From Dolichospermum sp. LEGE 00240 (lineage in GTDB: Bacteria > Cyanobacteriota > Cyanobacteriia > Cyanobacteriales > Nostocaceae): a stretch of DNA of 39,471 nt. Position numbers and translations under genes: made by a program. Below the pieces are notes generated by a model. That model saw nothing but the letters and a program-made list of their open reading frames with translations. It made no database searches and had not been told where the DNA came from. Each line of letters begins with the position of its first letter. The first letter of the stretch is position 1. Shown here one piece after another: positions 25,784 to 32,864 of the stretch. The stretch spans positions 1 through 39,471 of the forward strand of contig NZ_JADEVZ010000048.1 in assembly GCF_015207875.1 (NCBI RefSeq), given 5' to 3'.

Positions 25784-26048
25784 TTACTGTTCATATACTT
25801 CGCTCCGATGAGCGATAGCCACAACAAATACCTGCACCACTTCATCTTCTATCGAATAGATGACCCTGTAGTCGCCGATTCGGTAGCGATAGTACCCTGC
25901 ATAATCTCCCTTGAGGGCTTTGATGTTAGGGTGCGACTGGGGGGGTTTGCTCTAGCTGCTGCAAACATCGGGCAATTTTCTTTGCTAGGGCTTTATCAGC
26001 ATTAATATAAACCTTTTGGGCATCGGGATGGAGAACAACTTCATACAT
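25784..26048 (-). pseudogene. relE: RelE/ParE-type toxin, frameshifted
   Basis: From the ATG at 26048 the frame reads MYEVVLHPDAQKVYINADKA through CLQQLEQTP and then stops. The G7 run at 25939-25945 (C7 on the coding strand) holds one base too many: with six, the frame continues [20 protein letters not shown] and [12 protein letters not shown], and ends at 25784 with AHRSEVYEQ. These are the landmarks of RelE-family mRNA-cleaving toxins (KLKGDYAG-like and R-x-GDYRV). The start overlaps the end of the antitoxin gene by 8 bases, a normal toxin-antitoxin arrangement. The frameshift may be real, a slippage-based switch, or a sequencing error in the homopolymer. Confidence 0.85.
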
Positions 26049-26346
26049 CAGAGCGAAGAGTTCTCCAGTTTGTGTAATGGGTTTTAGGTGTTGTTTGATT
26101 TTGCTTAACTCGTTCTAGCAATCCAGGAATTGCTAAAAGTTCTTGGGTTGCAGCTTCGCTTTCAACATTTGCTAAGTAAGCAGCAAAATCAGCCAGCACC
26201 TGCAATCTTTCTGGTGATAGTTGCTTGAGTAATTCATTAAGCTGATTCTGTAACTCTGTCACAGATACTAAAACCTCCGATGATCTATCTGAACCTGGGG
26301 AATTATCCATAGTACTTATTTGCTTGCTTCCACTTTCTGAAATCAA
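26041..26346 (-). CDS. Antitoxin partner of the RelE-like toxin
   Basis: This 101-residue protein has helical character (LQNQLNELLKQLSPERLQVL, then DFAAYLANVESEAATQEL) and a basic C-terminal tail ending THYTNWRTLRSDV. Its gene overlaps the relE-like start by 8 bases, so it is the cognate antitoxin by position. The N-terminal dozen residues (MISESGSKQIST) look optional, and an ATG at 26310 could be the true start. Antitoxins of this kind bind and block the toxin and usually repress their own promoter. With the toxin frameshifted, it may now act as an orphan or be free to decay. Confidence 0.7.
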   Translation of the reverse strand: MISESGSKQISTMDNSPGSDRSSEVLVSVTELQNQLNELLKQLSPERLQVLADFAAYLANVESEAATQELLAIPGLLERVKQNQTTPKTHYTNWRTLRSDV

Positions 26347-26438
26347 AGGTTTACCCCCATATCATACCCTTATTTAATCGCTTCATTAACGTACCCAAAA
26401 ATATAGTGCGATAGCGAAACGCTCCGTAGGAATCGCTG

Positions 26439-26473
26439 TCCTAAATTCCATTAAATTTGTGTGGGAGAGCGAT
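26439..26473 (+). repeat. 35-bp exact direct repeat (second copy 26852-26886)
   Basis: The 35-mer starting TCCTAAATTCCATTAAATTT and ending GGGAGAGCGAT occurs identically at 26439-26473 and 26852-26886. The first copy includes the last codons and stop of the DUF2281-like gene, and the second lies upstream of that gene, so the pair flanks it. Recombination between the copies would delete the gene. Confidence 0.85.
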
Positions 26474-26732
26474 CTCGATGTAAACTCCAACCGCGAATAG
26501 GATCAACTTCATTGGACAGAATTTCTTCATCTCGCTCGGAAACATCCTTTTCTACTGAATTTCCCAAGGCTGCAATTGAAAGCAAAAAGTTTTTACTGGT
26601 TTTTTGAGATTGTTTTTCAGTTGCTTTATAGCGCAGGTAATCAACAAAATTGATGAGTTCAGTAAGTGAATCTTCAGGCAATGTCTTAATTGACTCAATA
26701 ATTTGCTCTCGGTTTTTGGTTAAAGTATCCAT
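26451..26732 (-). CDS. DUF2281-like antitoxin-type protein (orphan)
   Basis: From ATG 26732 the 93-residue protein reads MDTLTKNREQIIESIKTLPE and DSLTELINFVDYLRYK, the N-terminal pattern of DUF2281/VapB-type antitoxins. A GTG upstream at 26768 would add 12 residues, but the family normally starts near MDTLTK, so I prefer 26732. The C-terminus (DEEILSNEVDPIRGWSLHRD) departs from the family. No toxin gene follows within 400 bases in the same direction: downstream is only the relE antitoxin. So it is an orphan, or its toxin was lost. It is flanked by the 35-bp direct repeat. Confidence 0.6.
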   Translation of the reverse strand: MDTLTKNREQIIESIKTLPEDSLTELINFVDYLRYKATEKQSQKTSKNFLLSIAALGNSVEKDVSERDEEILSNEVDPIRGWSLHRDRSPTQI

Positions 26733-26926
26733 ATATTTATTTGAATGAATGCTGCTTATTTCAAACACACTATTCTATTCTGACTGAAATTACTGTCTAA
26801 CATTTCTCTAGTTTGTGAAATCGGTTTTGAACTACAGTAATGCGATCGCCTTCCTAAATTCCATTAAATTTGTGTGGGAGAGCGATCGCACTTTTTGAAT
26901 CTGGGCAAATCCAAGACGTTATTTAA

Positions 26927-27240
26927 CTACAAATTGCCAGATTCTAATTTTTTCTTGATTTGATCGAGATAGGCTTTTCCATCACGAATATTAGGATATC
27001 CTGATTTAATCCATTGAATTAAAGTTTTGGTTCATAGGGCTGATCATCTATTACAAGTATCTTGACGTGCGCTCGACGAATATTTTCCTTGGCTTCTTCA
27101 TCATCAGCCAAATTGTGCATAATACCGGGCGTATCATGGATTTCCCACTTATCAAGTTTTATTGAACCATTAGCTTTTATGGCTGTACCTTGAATAACAT
27201 CAGTTTTGTAAACATCAGCTTTTAAGAGAGAATTTGACAA
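26927..27240 (-). pseudogene. Fragment of a GTPase-type gene, 5' truncated and frameshifted
   Basis: Minus-strand frame from about 27240 reads NSLLKADVYKTDVIQGTAIK, then KWEIHDTPGIMHNLADDEEA, then RRAHVKILVIDDQPYEPK. The TDVIQGT and DTPG segments look like the G2 and G3 regions of a TRAFAC-type GTPase, but the P-loop is missing because the sequence runs into the hicA remnant on the other strand. Near 27022 a one-base shift moves the frame to LIQWIKSGYPNIRDGKAYLD and ends at 26927 with KKKLESGNL. So it is doubly broken. The GTPase label rests on short motifs. Confidence 0.5.
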
Positions 27241-27241
27241 A

Positions 27242-27412
27242 GATGATTTAAAGGTTAAAGAAGTTCTAAAAATCCTGGAAGCAGATGGTTGGTATATAGA
27301 TCGCACCAGAGGTAGTCATCGTATCCTCAAACATCAAAGCAAATCAGGTATGGTAGTTGTACCCGGAAAACCAAGTAATGACATTCCCATAGGTACACTC
27401 TCATCAATTTAG
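27242..27412 (+). pseudogene. hicA: HicA-type mRNA interferase remnant
   Basis: The frame reads KVKEVLKILEADGW, then RTRGSHRILKH (with the catalytic-type His of HicA) and VVVPGKPSNDIPIGTLSSI, an almost complete HicA double-stranded-RBD-like toxin. No start codon is present: upstream of KVKE comes the opposite-strand GTPase fragment. At 27410-27412 a TAG replaces the usual Leu codon of LSSILKQA. Reading through it gives KQAKL and a TGA overlapping the hicB ATG, as in intact hicAB operons. Loss of the start and a nonsense codon make it inactive. Confidence 0.8.
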
Positions 27413-27426
27413 AAGCAAGCAAAATT

Positions 27427-27654
27427 ATGAAGGAAAAAATGATTGAGTACACAGTCATCTATGAACGTGGCCAGACAAACTGGGGCGCTTATGTTCCTGA
27501 TTTACCTGGTTGTGTCAGTATTGGCGATACTTTAGGAGAAGTACAGGAAAATATTAAAGAAGCGATCGCATTATACCTAGAAGTATTGAAAGAAGATGGA
27601 CAACCCATACCCGAACCATCAACAGAAGTTGGTAAAGTTGCAGTGACAATATAA
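27427..27654 (+). CDS. hicB: HicB family antitoxin
   Basis: This 75-residue protein has the HicB core: YTVIYERGQTNWGAYVPDLP, GCVSIGDTLGEVQENIKEAI and LYLEVLKEDGQPIP. HicB binds and blocks HicA and often regulates the operon. The ATG overlaps the ancestral stop of the broken hicA, which supports this start over the ATG 12 bases later. No DNA-binding C-terminal domain is fused, so it is the short HicB form. With hicA broken just upstream it is an orphan antitoxin, but might cross-protect against another HicA. Confidence 0.85.
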   Translation: MKEKMIEYTVIYERGQTNWGAYVPDLPGCVSIGDTLGEVQENIKEAIALYLEVLKEDGQPIPEPSTEVGKVAVTI

Positions 27655-27716
27655 TCACAGCTACCGGGAAACAATCCACCATACAAGGACTAGCAGTTAA
27701 GCTTATTGATTATGAG

Positions 27717-28109
27717 TCAATACCAGTCAACAATTGTGAGTCCCGAAACCCTGGAAAACTCCTTGATATTATGAGTAACCAAAGTTGATTGAAGTGCTAT
27801 GGCTGTACCGGCAATCAAAACATCCATTTGACCGATTTGAGTTCCTTGCTGCTCCAACTCAGCCCGAATTTTAGCAGCAGCAAGAGCAGCTTCTCGATCA
27901 AACAGAACCAGGTTAACTCGGCTCAGAAGTTCTTGAAGTTGTTGAGTGCGTTTTGCGGGTGAATTGGACTTAGCAATACCAACTTGTAATTCAAAAAGAA
28001 CAATCGTAGGAATACTAATTTCTTGAGCAGAGACATTAACAAGATTTTGAGCAACTCTTCCTTGACCTTTGAAATAATAAATCAGGGTATTGGTATCCAA
28101 AACGTACAT
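27717..28109 (-). CDS. vapC: VapC-type PIN-domain ribonuclease toxin
   Basis: This 130-residue PIN-domain protein carries the acidic active-site pattern: D5 in MYVLDTNTLIYYFKG, E40 in VLFELQVG, and D about 99 in GQMDVLIAGTAIA, followed by a late THNIKEF. The family cuts RNA, often initiator tRNA or rRNA. Its ATG directly follows the TAG of the antitoxin gene with no spacer, so the two are co-translated. The pair seems intact, unlike its neighbours relE and hicA. Confidence 0.9.
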   Translation of the reverse strand: MYVLDTNTLIYYFKGQGRVAQNLVNVSAQEISIPTIVLFELQVGIAKSNSPAKRTQQLQELLSRVNLVLFDREAALAAAKIRAELEQQGTQIGQMDVLIAGTAIALQSTLVTHNIKEFSRVSGLTIVDWY

Positions 28110-28358
28110 CTAGAGGCTCTCCCGCAAGATGTCTTGTCCTGATTCGGTGCGAATTTCTTCTAAAGTGGGAAAGTCATCTTTCCAAGTTCCAGCAAGTGAA
28201 TAAACTAATTCTGACCAAGATAACTCGTCAATATTTTTAACAGTTTGACTGTTATTTAGGTGTTTAGCACGGATAAATTCAGCAAAAGTCAGAATCTCAT
28301 CAGCTTGATCTGGAGGAAGAGTTTTGACAAGTGCATAAATCTGTTCAGCAATAGTCAT
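28110..28358 (-). CDS. DUF2281-type antitoxin of the VapC pair
   Basis: The 82-residue protein reads MTIAEQIYALVKTLPPDQAD and ILTFAEFIRAKH, the DUF2281 antitoxin N-terminus, with an acidic C-terminal tail (DDFPTLEEIRTESGQD) that would occupy the toxin active site. It lies immediately upstream of vapC with adjacent stop and start. I saw no clear Shine-Dalgarno sequence before the ATG at 28358. Confidence 0.85.
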   Translation of the reverse strand: MTIAEQIYALVKTLPPDQADEILTFAEFIRAKHLNNSQTVKNIDELSWSELVYSLAGTWKDDFPTLEEIRTESGQDILRESL

Positions 28359-28874
28359 AATAGAGTTTTAGATAAAATCAGGTCGGTGAAATTATTTTAT
28401 CGTAGATGCAACTACTGAGACAAAAATCTACCATGCAAACACTAGCCGTTACTGAAACTATCACCACCATTGCTGAAGCAGAAAAACGATTTGGTTTGAG
28501 TCGCAATGAATCTCAGGATTCTTTTACAGAATGGCATAATCAATTACCTGAAATTAATCCCAATGACCGCACCAACCTAGAAATTCTCTGGAAACGTTAT
28601 CTTTATCATCGTTCAGGTGGACATTTATTAGAAAGTACAGTAATGCTATTACTCGTTTCTCCATTACTTACAGTTGCAGGTTTATATGATCCACCTTTTC
28701 GCATCAAAGCAGAAGAATCTGTACAAATAACAATAGCTGATAGCGAAGAAACTCTCCAGGGTCGAATAGATTTACTGGTATTGCAAGACCGCTTATGGGT
28801 AATCGTTTTAGAATCAAAAAAAACCATATTATCAGTTTGGTCAGCATTGCCACAAACCCTGGCTTACTTGATGG

Positions 28875-28985
28875 CTAGTACAAAACGGCGTAAATAAACC
28901 AACCATTCTAAATCCTCCAAAAGCCTATACTGTCTTCATTTTGACTTTTGACTTTTGACTTTTGACTTCCGCCTTGCGGTACTAG
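28875..28985. mobile_element. Small MITE-like element, copy 2 (111 bp), inserted in a gene
   Basis: It begins CTAGTACAAAACGGCG and ends GCGGTACTAG, as in copy 1 at 25607-25710, but has one more TGACTTT heptad (7 bp longer). It interrupts the restriction-like gene, with CTAG(T) present on both sides, and removing one CTAG plus the element restores the reading frame exactly. This is direct evidence of insertion with a short target duplication. Confidence 0.85.
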
Positions 28986-29134
28986 TCCCAACACTGATTT
29001 ACCTAACTTTGGAATGTTAACCAATGGCGACGATATTGTGTTTGTCAAACTAGAAAATCAACACTATGCCATATCACGAGTATTTGCGCCCTTGTCTACC
29101 CAAAACGAATTAGAATCTGCCTGTGGAGTTCTGT

Positions 29135-29160
29135 GCAAAATTGCCGAAATAGTAAAATGA
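29135..29160 (+). repeat. 26-bp direct repeat flanking the DUF29 gene (second copy 29660-29685)
   Basis: GCAAAATTGCCGAAATAGTA plus AAATGA occurs exactly at both positions, followed in each by an A-rich TAAAAAA-type run. In both copies it encodes KIAEIVK and a stop, the tail of the restriction-like family; copy 2 is preceded by GLR and copy 1 by GVLC. So a second, deleted copy of that gene's tail lies after the DUF29 gene. Confidence 0.85.
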
Positions 29161-29197
29161 TAAAAAAGTGTAAAATTAGGGAAAGAGGAAAAATACT

Positions 29198-29632
29198 ATG
29201 CTAACCCAAACAGATTACGCCCTCTGGATTGAAGAGACAATTAATCTATTGAAAGAGCAAAATTATCATAGTGTTGACTGGGAAGACTTAATTGAGGAGA
29301 TTGAAAGTTTGGGAAGGAGTCAAAAGCGAGAATTGCGAAATCGGCTCATCACAATGCTAGAACATTGTCTTAAACTTTGTTATTCAGACTACACTCAAGA
29401 CTATCGTGGTTGGACAGAAACAATTAGGCGTAGTCAGCGAGAATTGAAAGGCTTATTGGAAGACTCTCCCAGCTTAAGACCGTATTGGGATGAAATATTT
29501 AGAGAATGTTATATCAGCGCCCTAAGGACTCTGCGAGAGAACTCTGATTATCAATCTTTTGATTTTCCTGATGATTGTCCTTTTCCTCAGGAAATAGATC
29601 AGATTTTGCAACAAACTTCTTGGCGGAAATAG
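29198..29632 (+). CDS. DUF29 family protein
   Basis: This 144-residue protein is a typical DUF29 member: DYALWIEETINLLKEQNYHS, DWEDLIEEIESLGRSQKREL and LEHCLKLCY, then WTETIRRSQRELKGLLEDSP. The family is very abundant in cyanobacteria and its function is unknown. The ATG follows an AGAGG ribosome-binding site at good spacing. The gene lies between two copies of a 26-bp repeat that match the tail of the restriction-like pseudogene, so it may have arrived by insertion or segmental duplication. Confidence 0.9.
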   Translation: MLTQTDYALWIEETINLLKEQNYHSVDWEDLIEEIESLGRSQKRELRNRLITMLEHCLKLCYSDYTQDYRGWTETIRRSQRELKGLLEDSPSLRPYWDEIFRECYISALRTLRENSDYQSFDFPDDCPFPQEIDQILQQTSWRK

Positions 29633-29792
29633 TCAGTGTAATTGCTTGGCGAGGTCTCCGCAAAATTGCCGAAATAGTAAAATGATTAAAAAAAGCTCAG
29701 TAATACCTTCACAACTTGCGCTTTTCCTGTCAACGTAGCAAACCACGAATCACGTTATGATAGTGGATAGTCTGCTTGCAAATTATGATTGA

Positions 29793-32474
29793 GTGAATTA
29801 TTCCGACTCCGCTAATGAAATTGACCTTGGGTCAATCTTCCCCTTTGAATTAGATCAATTCCAGAAAGAAGCGATCGCCTCCCTCAATGCTGACCGTTCA
29901 GTAGTTGTCTGTGCGCCCACAGGTTCAGGAAAGACCCTCATCGGGGAATACGCCATCTATCGCGCCTTATCTCGCGGGAAACGGGTATTTTACACCACTC
30001 CCCTCAAGGCGTTATCTAATCAAAAACTTCGAGACTTCCGCGAAAAATTTGGCTTTGATCAAGTTGGACTCCTCACTGGAGACGCTTCCATTCACAGGGA
30101 TGCACCAATTTTGGTCATGACCACAGAAATTTTCCGCAATATGCTCTATGGCACACCCATAGGTCAAATCGGGATCTCCTTGACAGATGTTGAGGCTGTA
30201 GTGCTAGATGAGTGCCACTACATGAACGATCGCCAACGGGGTACAGTCTGGGAAGAATCCATCATCTACTGTCCCCGTAGTATCCAACTTGTAGCCCTTT
30301 CTGCCACCGTTGCCAACAGTGATCAACTCACCAGTTGGTTAAATCATGTTCATGGTCCCACAGACCTGATTTACTCCGATTTTCGCCCCGTTCCCTTAGA
30401 ATTTAACTTTTGTAATCCCAAGGGTTTATTTCCCTTATTAAATGAAACTAATACCAAAATTAATCCCCGCTTAGTCAAAAAGGCTAAAAAAGGATATTGG
30501 GAAAAAGGCAAAGCTGGTAGACCAGAACCGCCCGGTATTATTTATACCTTGAGCCAACTCCAAGAACGGGATATGCTTCCCGCCATTTACTTTATTTTCA
30601 GTCGTCGGGGCTGTGATAAAGCCGTTGAAGAAGTTGGTGATTTATGGTTAGTTAATAATGATGAGTCGCAAATCCTCCGCCAACAAATTGACGAATTTTT
30701 ACGCAAGAATCCCGATGCTGGCAGGGCTGGACAAGTCGCCCCCCTGTATCGAGGCATAGCTGCCCATCATGCCGGCATTTTACCAGCTTGGAAAGGATTC
30801 GTTGAAGAACTGTTTCAACAGGGATTAATTAAAGTCGTATTTGCCACAGAAACCTTAGCAGCGGGAATTAATATGCCCGCCCGGACAACAGTTATTTCTA
30901 CCTTGTCTAAACGGACTGACAGCGGACACCGCTTACTCAATGCTTCGGAGTTCTTGCAAATGGCAGGGCGGGCTGGTCGTCGGGGCATGGATCTTCAAGG
31001 TTATGTAGTGACATTACAAACCCCCTTTGAAGGCGCAAAAGAAGCATCCTATTTAGCCACATCCAAAGCTGATCCCTTAGTTAGTCAGTTTACACCCAGT
31101 TACGGCATGGTTTTGAACCTGCTGCAAACCCACACCATCGAAAAAGCCAGAGAACTCATAGAACGCAGTTTTGGACAATATATGTCCAACTTGCACCTCC
31201 AACCAGATTTTGAAGAACTGGCACAATTTCAAGCCGAATTATCGCAAATTCAGTCACAACTGGCGGCAATTGATGAAAGTGAGTTGATGCAATACGAAAA
31301 ACTGCGTCAACGCTTGAAAGTAGAACGCCAAATTTTCAAAACCTTGCAAGAACAGGCACAGGAAGATAGACAGGCACAATTAGCAATGATGCTGGATTTT
31401 GCCATCTCTGGAACTATGTTGAGTCTCAACGACAGAAACGCCATGTCACCCCTACCGATAACAGTAGTGCTGGTTGACAAAGCCGTGAGTGTGGGCGAGA
31501 CATCTTACTTTGTCTGCTTGGGGCAAAATAACCGTTGGTATGTGGCAACTTCAGCAGATATATTAGATATGTATGCAGAAATGCCGCGAGTAGGAGTTCC
31601 ATCTGAGCTAATACCACCTTCAGAATTGAGTTTGAAACGCGGACAATCAATTCGTGGTGATGACAGTACCATTGCGATCGCTCAAAGCATACCCAATCCT
31701 GAAGAATTTAACCATCTACCTACAGAAGTAAGAGAACAACTCAGTCGCCTAACTGCTGTCCAAGAACAGTTAGAAAACCATCCCATTTATAAATCGGGTA
31801 ACATTGCCAAAATATTCAAAAATCGAGCGCGTTGTGTCGAATTAGAAGCAGAAATTGAACACCTTCAAGAACAAGTATCACTACAGTCGCAAAGATATTG
31901 GGAAGAGTTTCTCTGTTTAATTGAAATTTTGCAATTCTTTAAATGTTTAGATAACTTAGTTCCCACAAAATTAGGAGAAATTGCCGCAGCCATTCGTGGT
32001 GAAAACGAATTGTGGTTAGGTTTAGTTATAGCCAGTGGAGAATTAGATCATATTGGTCCCCATAACCTAGCCGCAGTCATAGCCGCATTAGTGACAGAAA
32101 GCCCCCGTCCAGATACTAAAGTTGATTTTCAGCTATCAGCGGAAGCGGATACAGCTTGGTTAACATTGCAACCAATTCGCCGTGCTGTGTTAAAGGTGCA
32201 GTATCGTCATGGGGTAGCCTTACCTGTAGGTTTGGAAACTCGTTTCATTGGCTTAATTGCCCTGGTAGAACAGTGGGCGCTAGGGGTAGAGTGGAAAGCA
32301 TTATGTGAAAAAACCACTTTAGATGAAGGGGACGTAGTGCGAATTTTACGCCGCACTCTAGATTTATTATCCCAGATTCCTCATGTTCCTAATTTACCAG
32401 ATGTATTGCGACGCAATGCTCAACGAGCGATGCAATTAATTGATAGATTCCCTGTGAATGAAGCAATGGAATAA
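29793..32474 (+). CDS. Ski2/Mtr4-like DExH-box RNA helicase
   Basis: This 893-residue superfamily 2 helicase has motif I APTGSGKT (41-48), motif Ia TTPLKALSNQKL, motif II DECH in VVLDECHYMND (about 136-146), motif III SATVAN, and motif VI QMAGRAGRRGMD (about 389-400). The long C-terminal part includes helical regions and DSHCT-like sequence (LETRFIGLIALVEQWALG), as in Ski2, Mtr4 and the chloroplast ISE2 group. Such proteins unwind RNA in decay and processing complexes. The start is GTG at 29793, fitting the conserved MNYSDSANEIDLGSIFPFEL beginning of cyanobacterial homologues. It appears to be a single gene. The gap 29633-29792 holds the second 26-bp repeat. Confidence 0.92.
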   Translation: MNYSDSANEIDLGSIFPFELDQFQKEAIASLNADRSVVVCAPTGSGKTLIGEYAIYRALSRGKRVFYTTPLKALSNQKLRDFREKFGFDQVGLLTGDASIHRDAPILVMTTEIFRNMLYGTPIGQIGISLTDVEAVVLDECHYMNDRQRGTVWEESIIYCPRSIQLVALSATVANSDQLTSWLNHVHGPTDLIYSDFRPVPLEFNFCNPKGLFPLLNETNTKINPRLVKKAKKGYWEKGKAGRPEPPGIIYTLSQLQERDMLPAIYFIFSRRGCDKAVEEVGDLWLVNNDESQILRQQIDEFLRKNPDAGRAGQVAPLYRGIAAHHAGILPAWKGFVEELFQQGLIKVVFATETLAAGINMPARTTVISTLSKRTDSGHRLLNASEFLQMAGRAGRRGMDLQGYVVTLQTPFEGAKEASYLATSKADPLVSQFTPSYGMVLNLLQTHTIEKARELIERSFGQYMSNLHLQPDFEELAQFQAELSQIQSQLAAIDESELMQYEKLRQRLKVERQIFKTLQEQAQEDRQAQLAMMLDFAISGTMLSLNDRNAMSPLPITVVLVDKAVSVGETSYFVCLGQNNRWYVATSADILDMYAEMPRVGVPSELIPPSELSLKRGQSIRGDDSTIAIAQSIPNPEEFNHLPTEVREQLSRLTAVQEQLENHPIYKSGNIAKIFKNRARCVELEAEIEHLQEQVSLQSQRYWEEFLCLIEILQFFKCLDNLVPTKLGEIAAAIRGENELWLGLVIASGELDHIGPHNLAAVIAALVTESPRPDTKVDFQLSAEADTAWLTLQPIRRAVLKVQYRHGVALPVGLETRFIGLIALVEQWALGVEWKALCEKTTLDEGDVVRILRRTLDLLSQIPHVPNLPDVLRRNAQRAMQLIDRFPVNEAME

Positions 32475-32505
32475 TTAGGGTTTATATAACTTATATTTGC
32501 CGTCA

Positions 32506-32535
32506 GATACCCAACTTCTCTAAGAAGTCGGGGAT
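32506..32535 (+). terminator. Imperfect hairpin after the helicase gene
   Basis: GATACCCAACTTCTCTAAGA followed by AGTCGGGGATC folds on itself with one or two mismatches. It lies 32 bases after the helicase stop, so it may help end transcription, though no T run follows. It is a diverged copy of the perfect palindrome at 38434-38466. The remainder of the gap 32475-32864 holds the gene remnant and leader repeat below. Confidence 0.45.
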
Positions 32536-32756
32536 CTCAAACCCTTACGGTTTACAAATCAAAGATGAAACTTTTACCTTTTCTAATTGCTTGTAAGGCT
32601 TTGATTTGATGGGAGTAAACTTTGAATTTACATAAGTAGTCGTGCAAAATAAATTTTATATTTTGGAGGGGGAACAGGGAACAGGAAGAGAGTTTTGGGC
32701 GATTTTACTTCTTTTCACATACCTTTAAATTTTCCCCTTTAAATTTTTCGGTTCAT

Positions 32757-32816
32757 CTACTTAGATTTGGTGATTTCTACTCCTGAAATTTCTAAGACAG
32801 TCTGCTCAATATTCAT
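32757..32816 (-). pseudogene. 19-codon remnant of a paralogue of the 136-residue protein
   Basis: From the ATG at 32816 the frame reads MNIEQTVLEISGVEITKSK and stops. It matches MNIKQNVLEVSGLELTK, the start of the protein at 34269-34679, and its upstream DNA matches too (repeat 32776-32856 versus 34639-34719). So this is the N-terminal stub of a duplicated gene, ending soon after the repeat. Confidence 0.75.
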
Positions 32817-32856
32817 TGTTTTTATTCAATAATTCTTGAGGGTTTAAGTTAGCTAT
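32776..32856 (-). repeat. 81-bp direct repeat, copy 1 (copy 2 at 34639-34719)
   Basis: The two 81-bp stretches differ at about 8 positions (near 90% identity) and each includes an upstream region plus the first codons of the MNIxQ gene. Shared sequence such as GAGGGTTTAAGTTAGCTAT lies upstream of the ATG in both. The pair encloses the Rpn, PIN-like and 136-residue genes. Confidence 0.85.
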
Positions 32857-32864
32857 AATCATTT

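Larger units (their letters stand above)
28433..29160 (+). pseudogene. Restriction-subunit-R-like PD-(D/E)XK gene, interrupted
   Basis: The first part reads MQTLAVTETITTIAEAEKRF ... GRIDLLVLQD ... VIVLESKKT, a D...ExK nuclease-like core of a cyanobacterial family usually called restriction endonuclease subunit R-like. After ATG-GCT-AGT (28871-28879) the small element inserts, adding TKRRK and a stop. Removing 107 bp (28879-28985) restores ATG-GCT-AGT-CCC-AAC-ACT, and the frame runs on as NTDLPNFGMLTNGDDIVFVK to CKIAEIVK and a TGA at 29160. An upstream ATG at 28406 is possible, but the family start fits 28433. The N-terminal nuclease-like part may still be made. Confidence 0.85.

Noticed and set aside
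27019-27306. Intact 95-residue gene on the minus strand
   Set aside because: Its N-terminal third is antisense to the hicA remnant and the remainder is an interrupted GTPase-like fragment.
28930-28970. CRISPR-like repeats (TGACTTT units)
   Set aside because: Tandem heptads without spacers or a repeat-spacer pattern; part of the small element.
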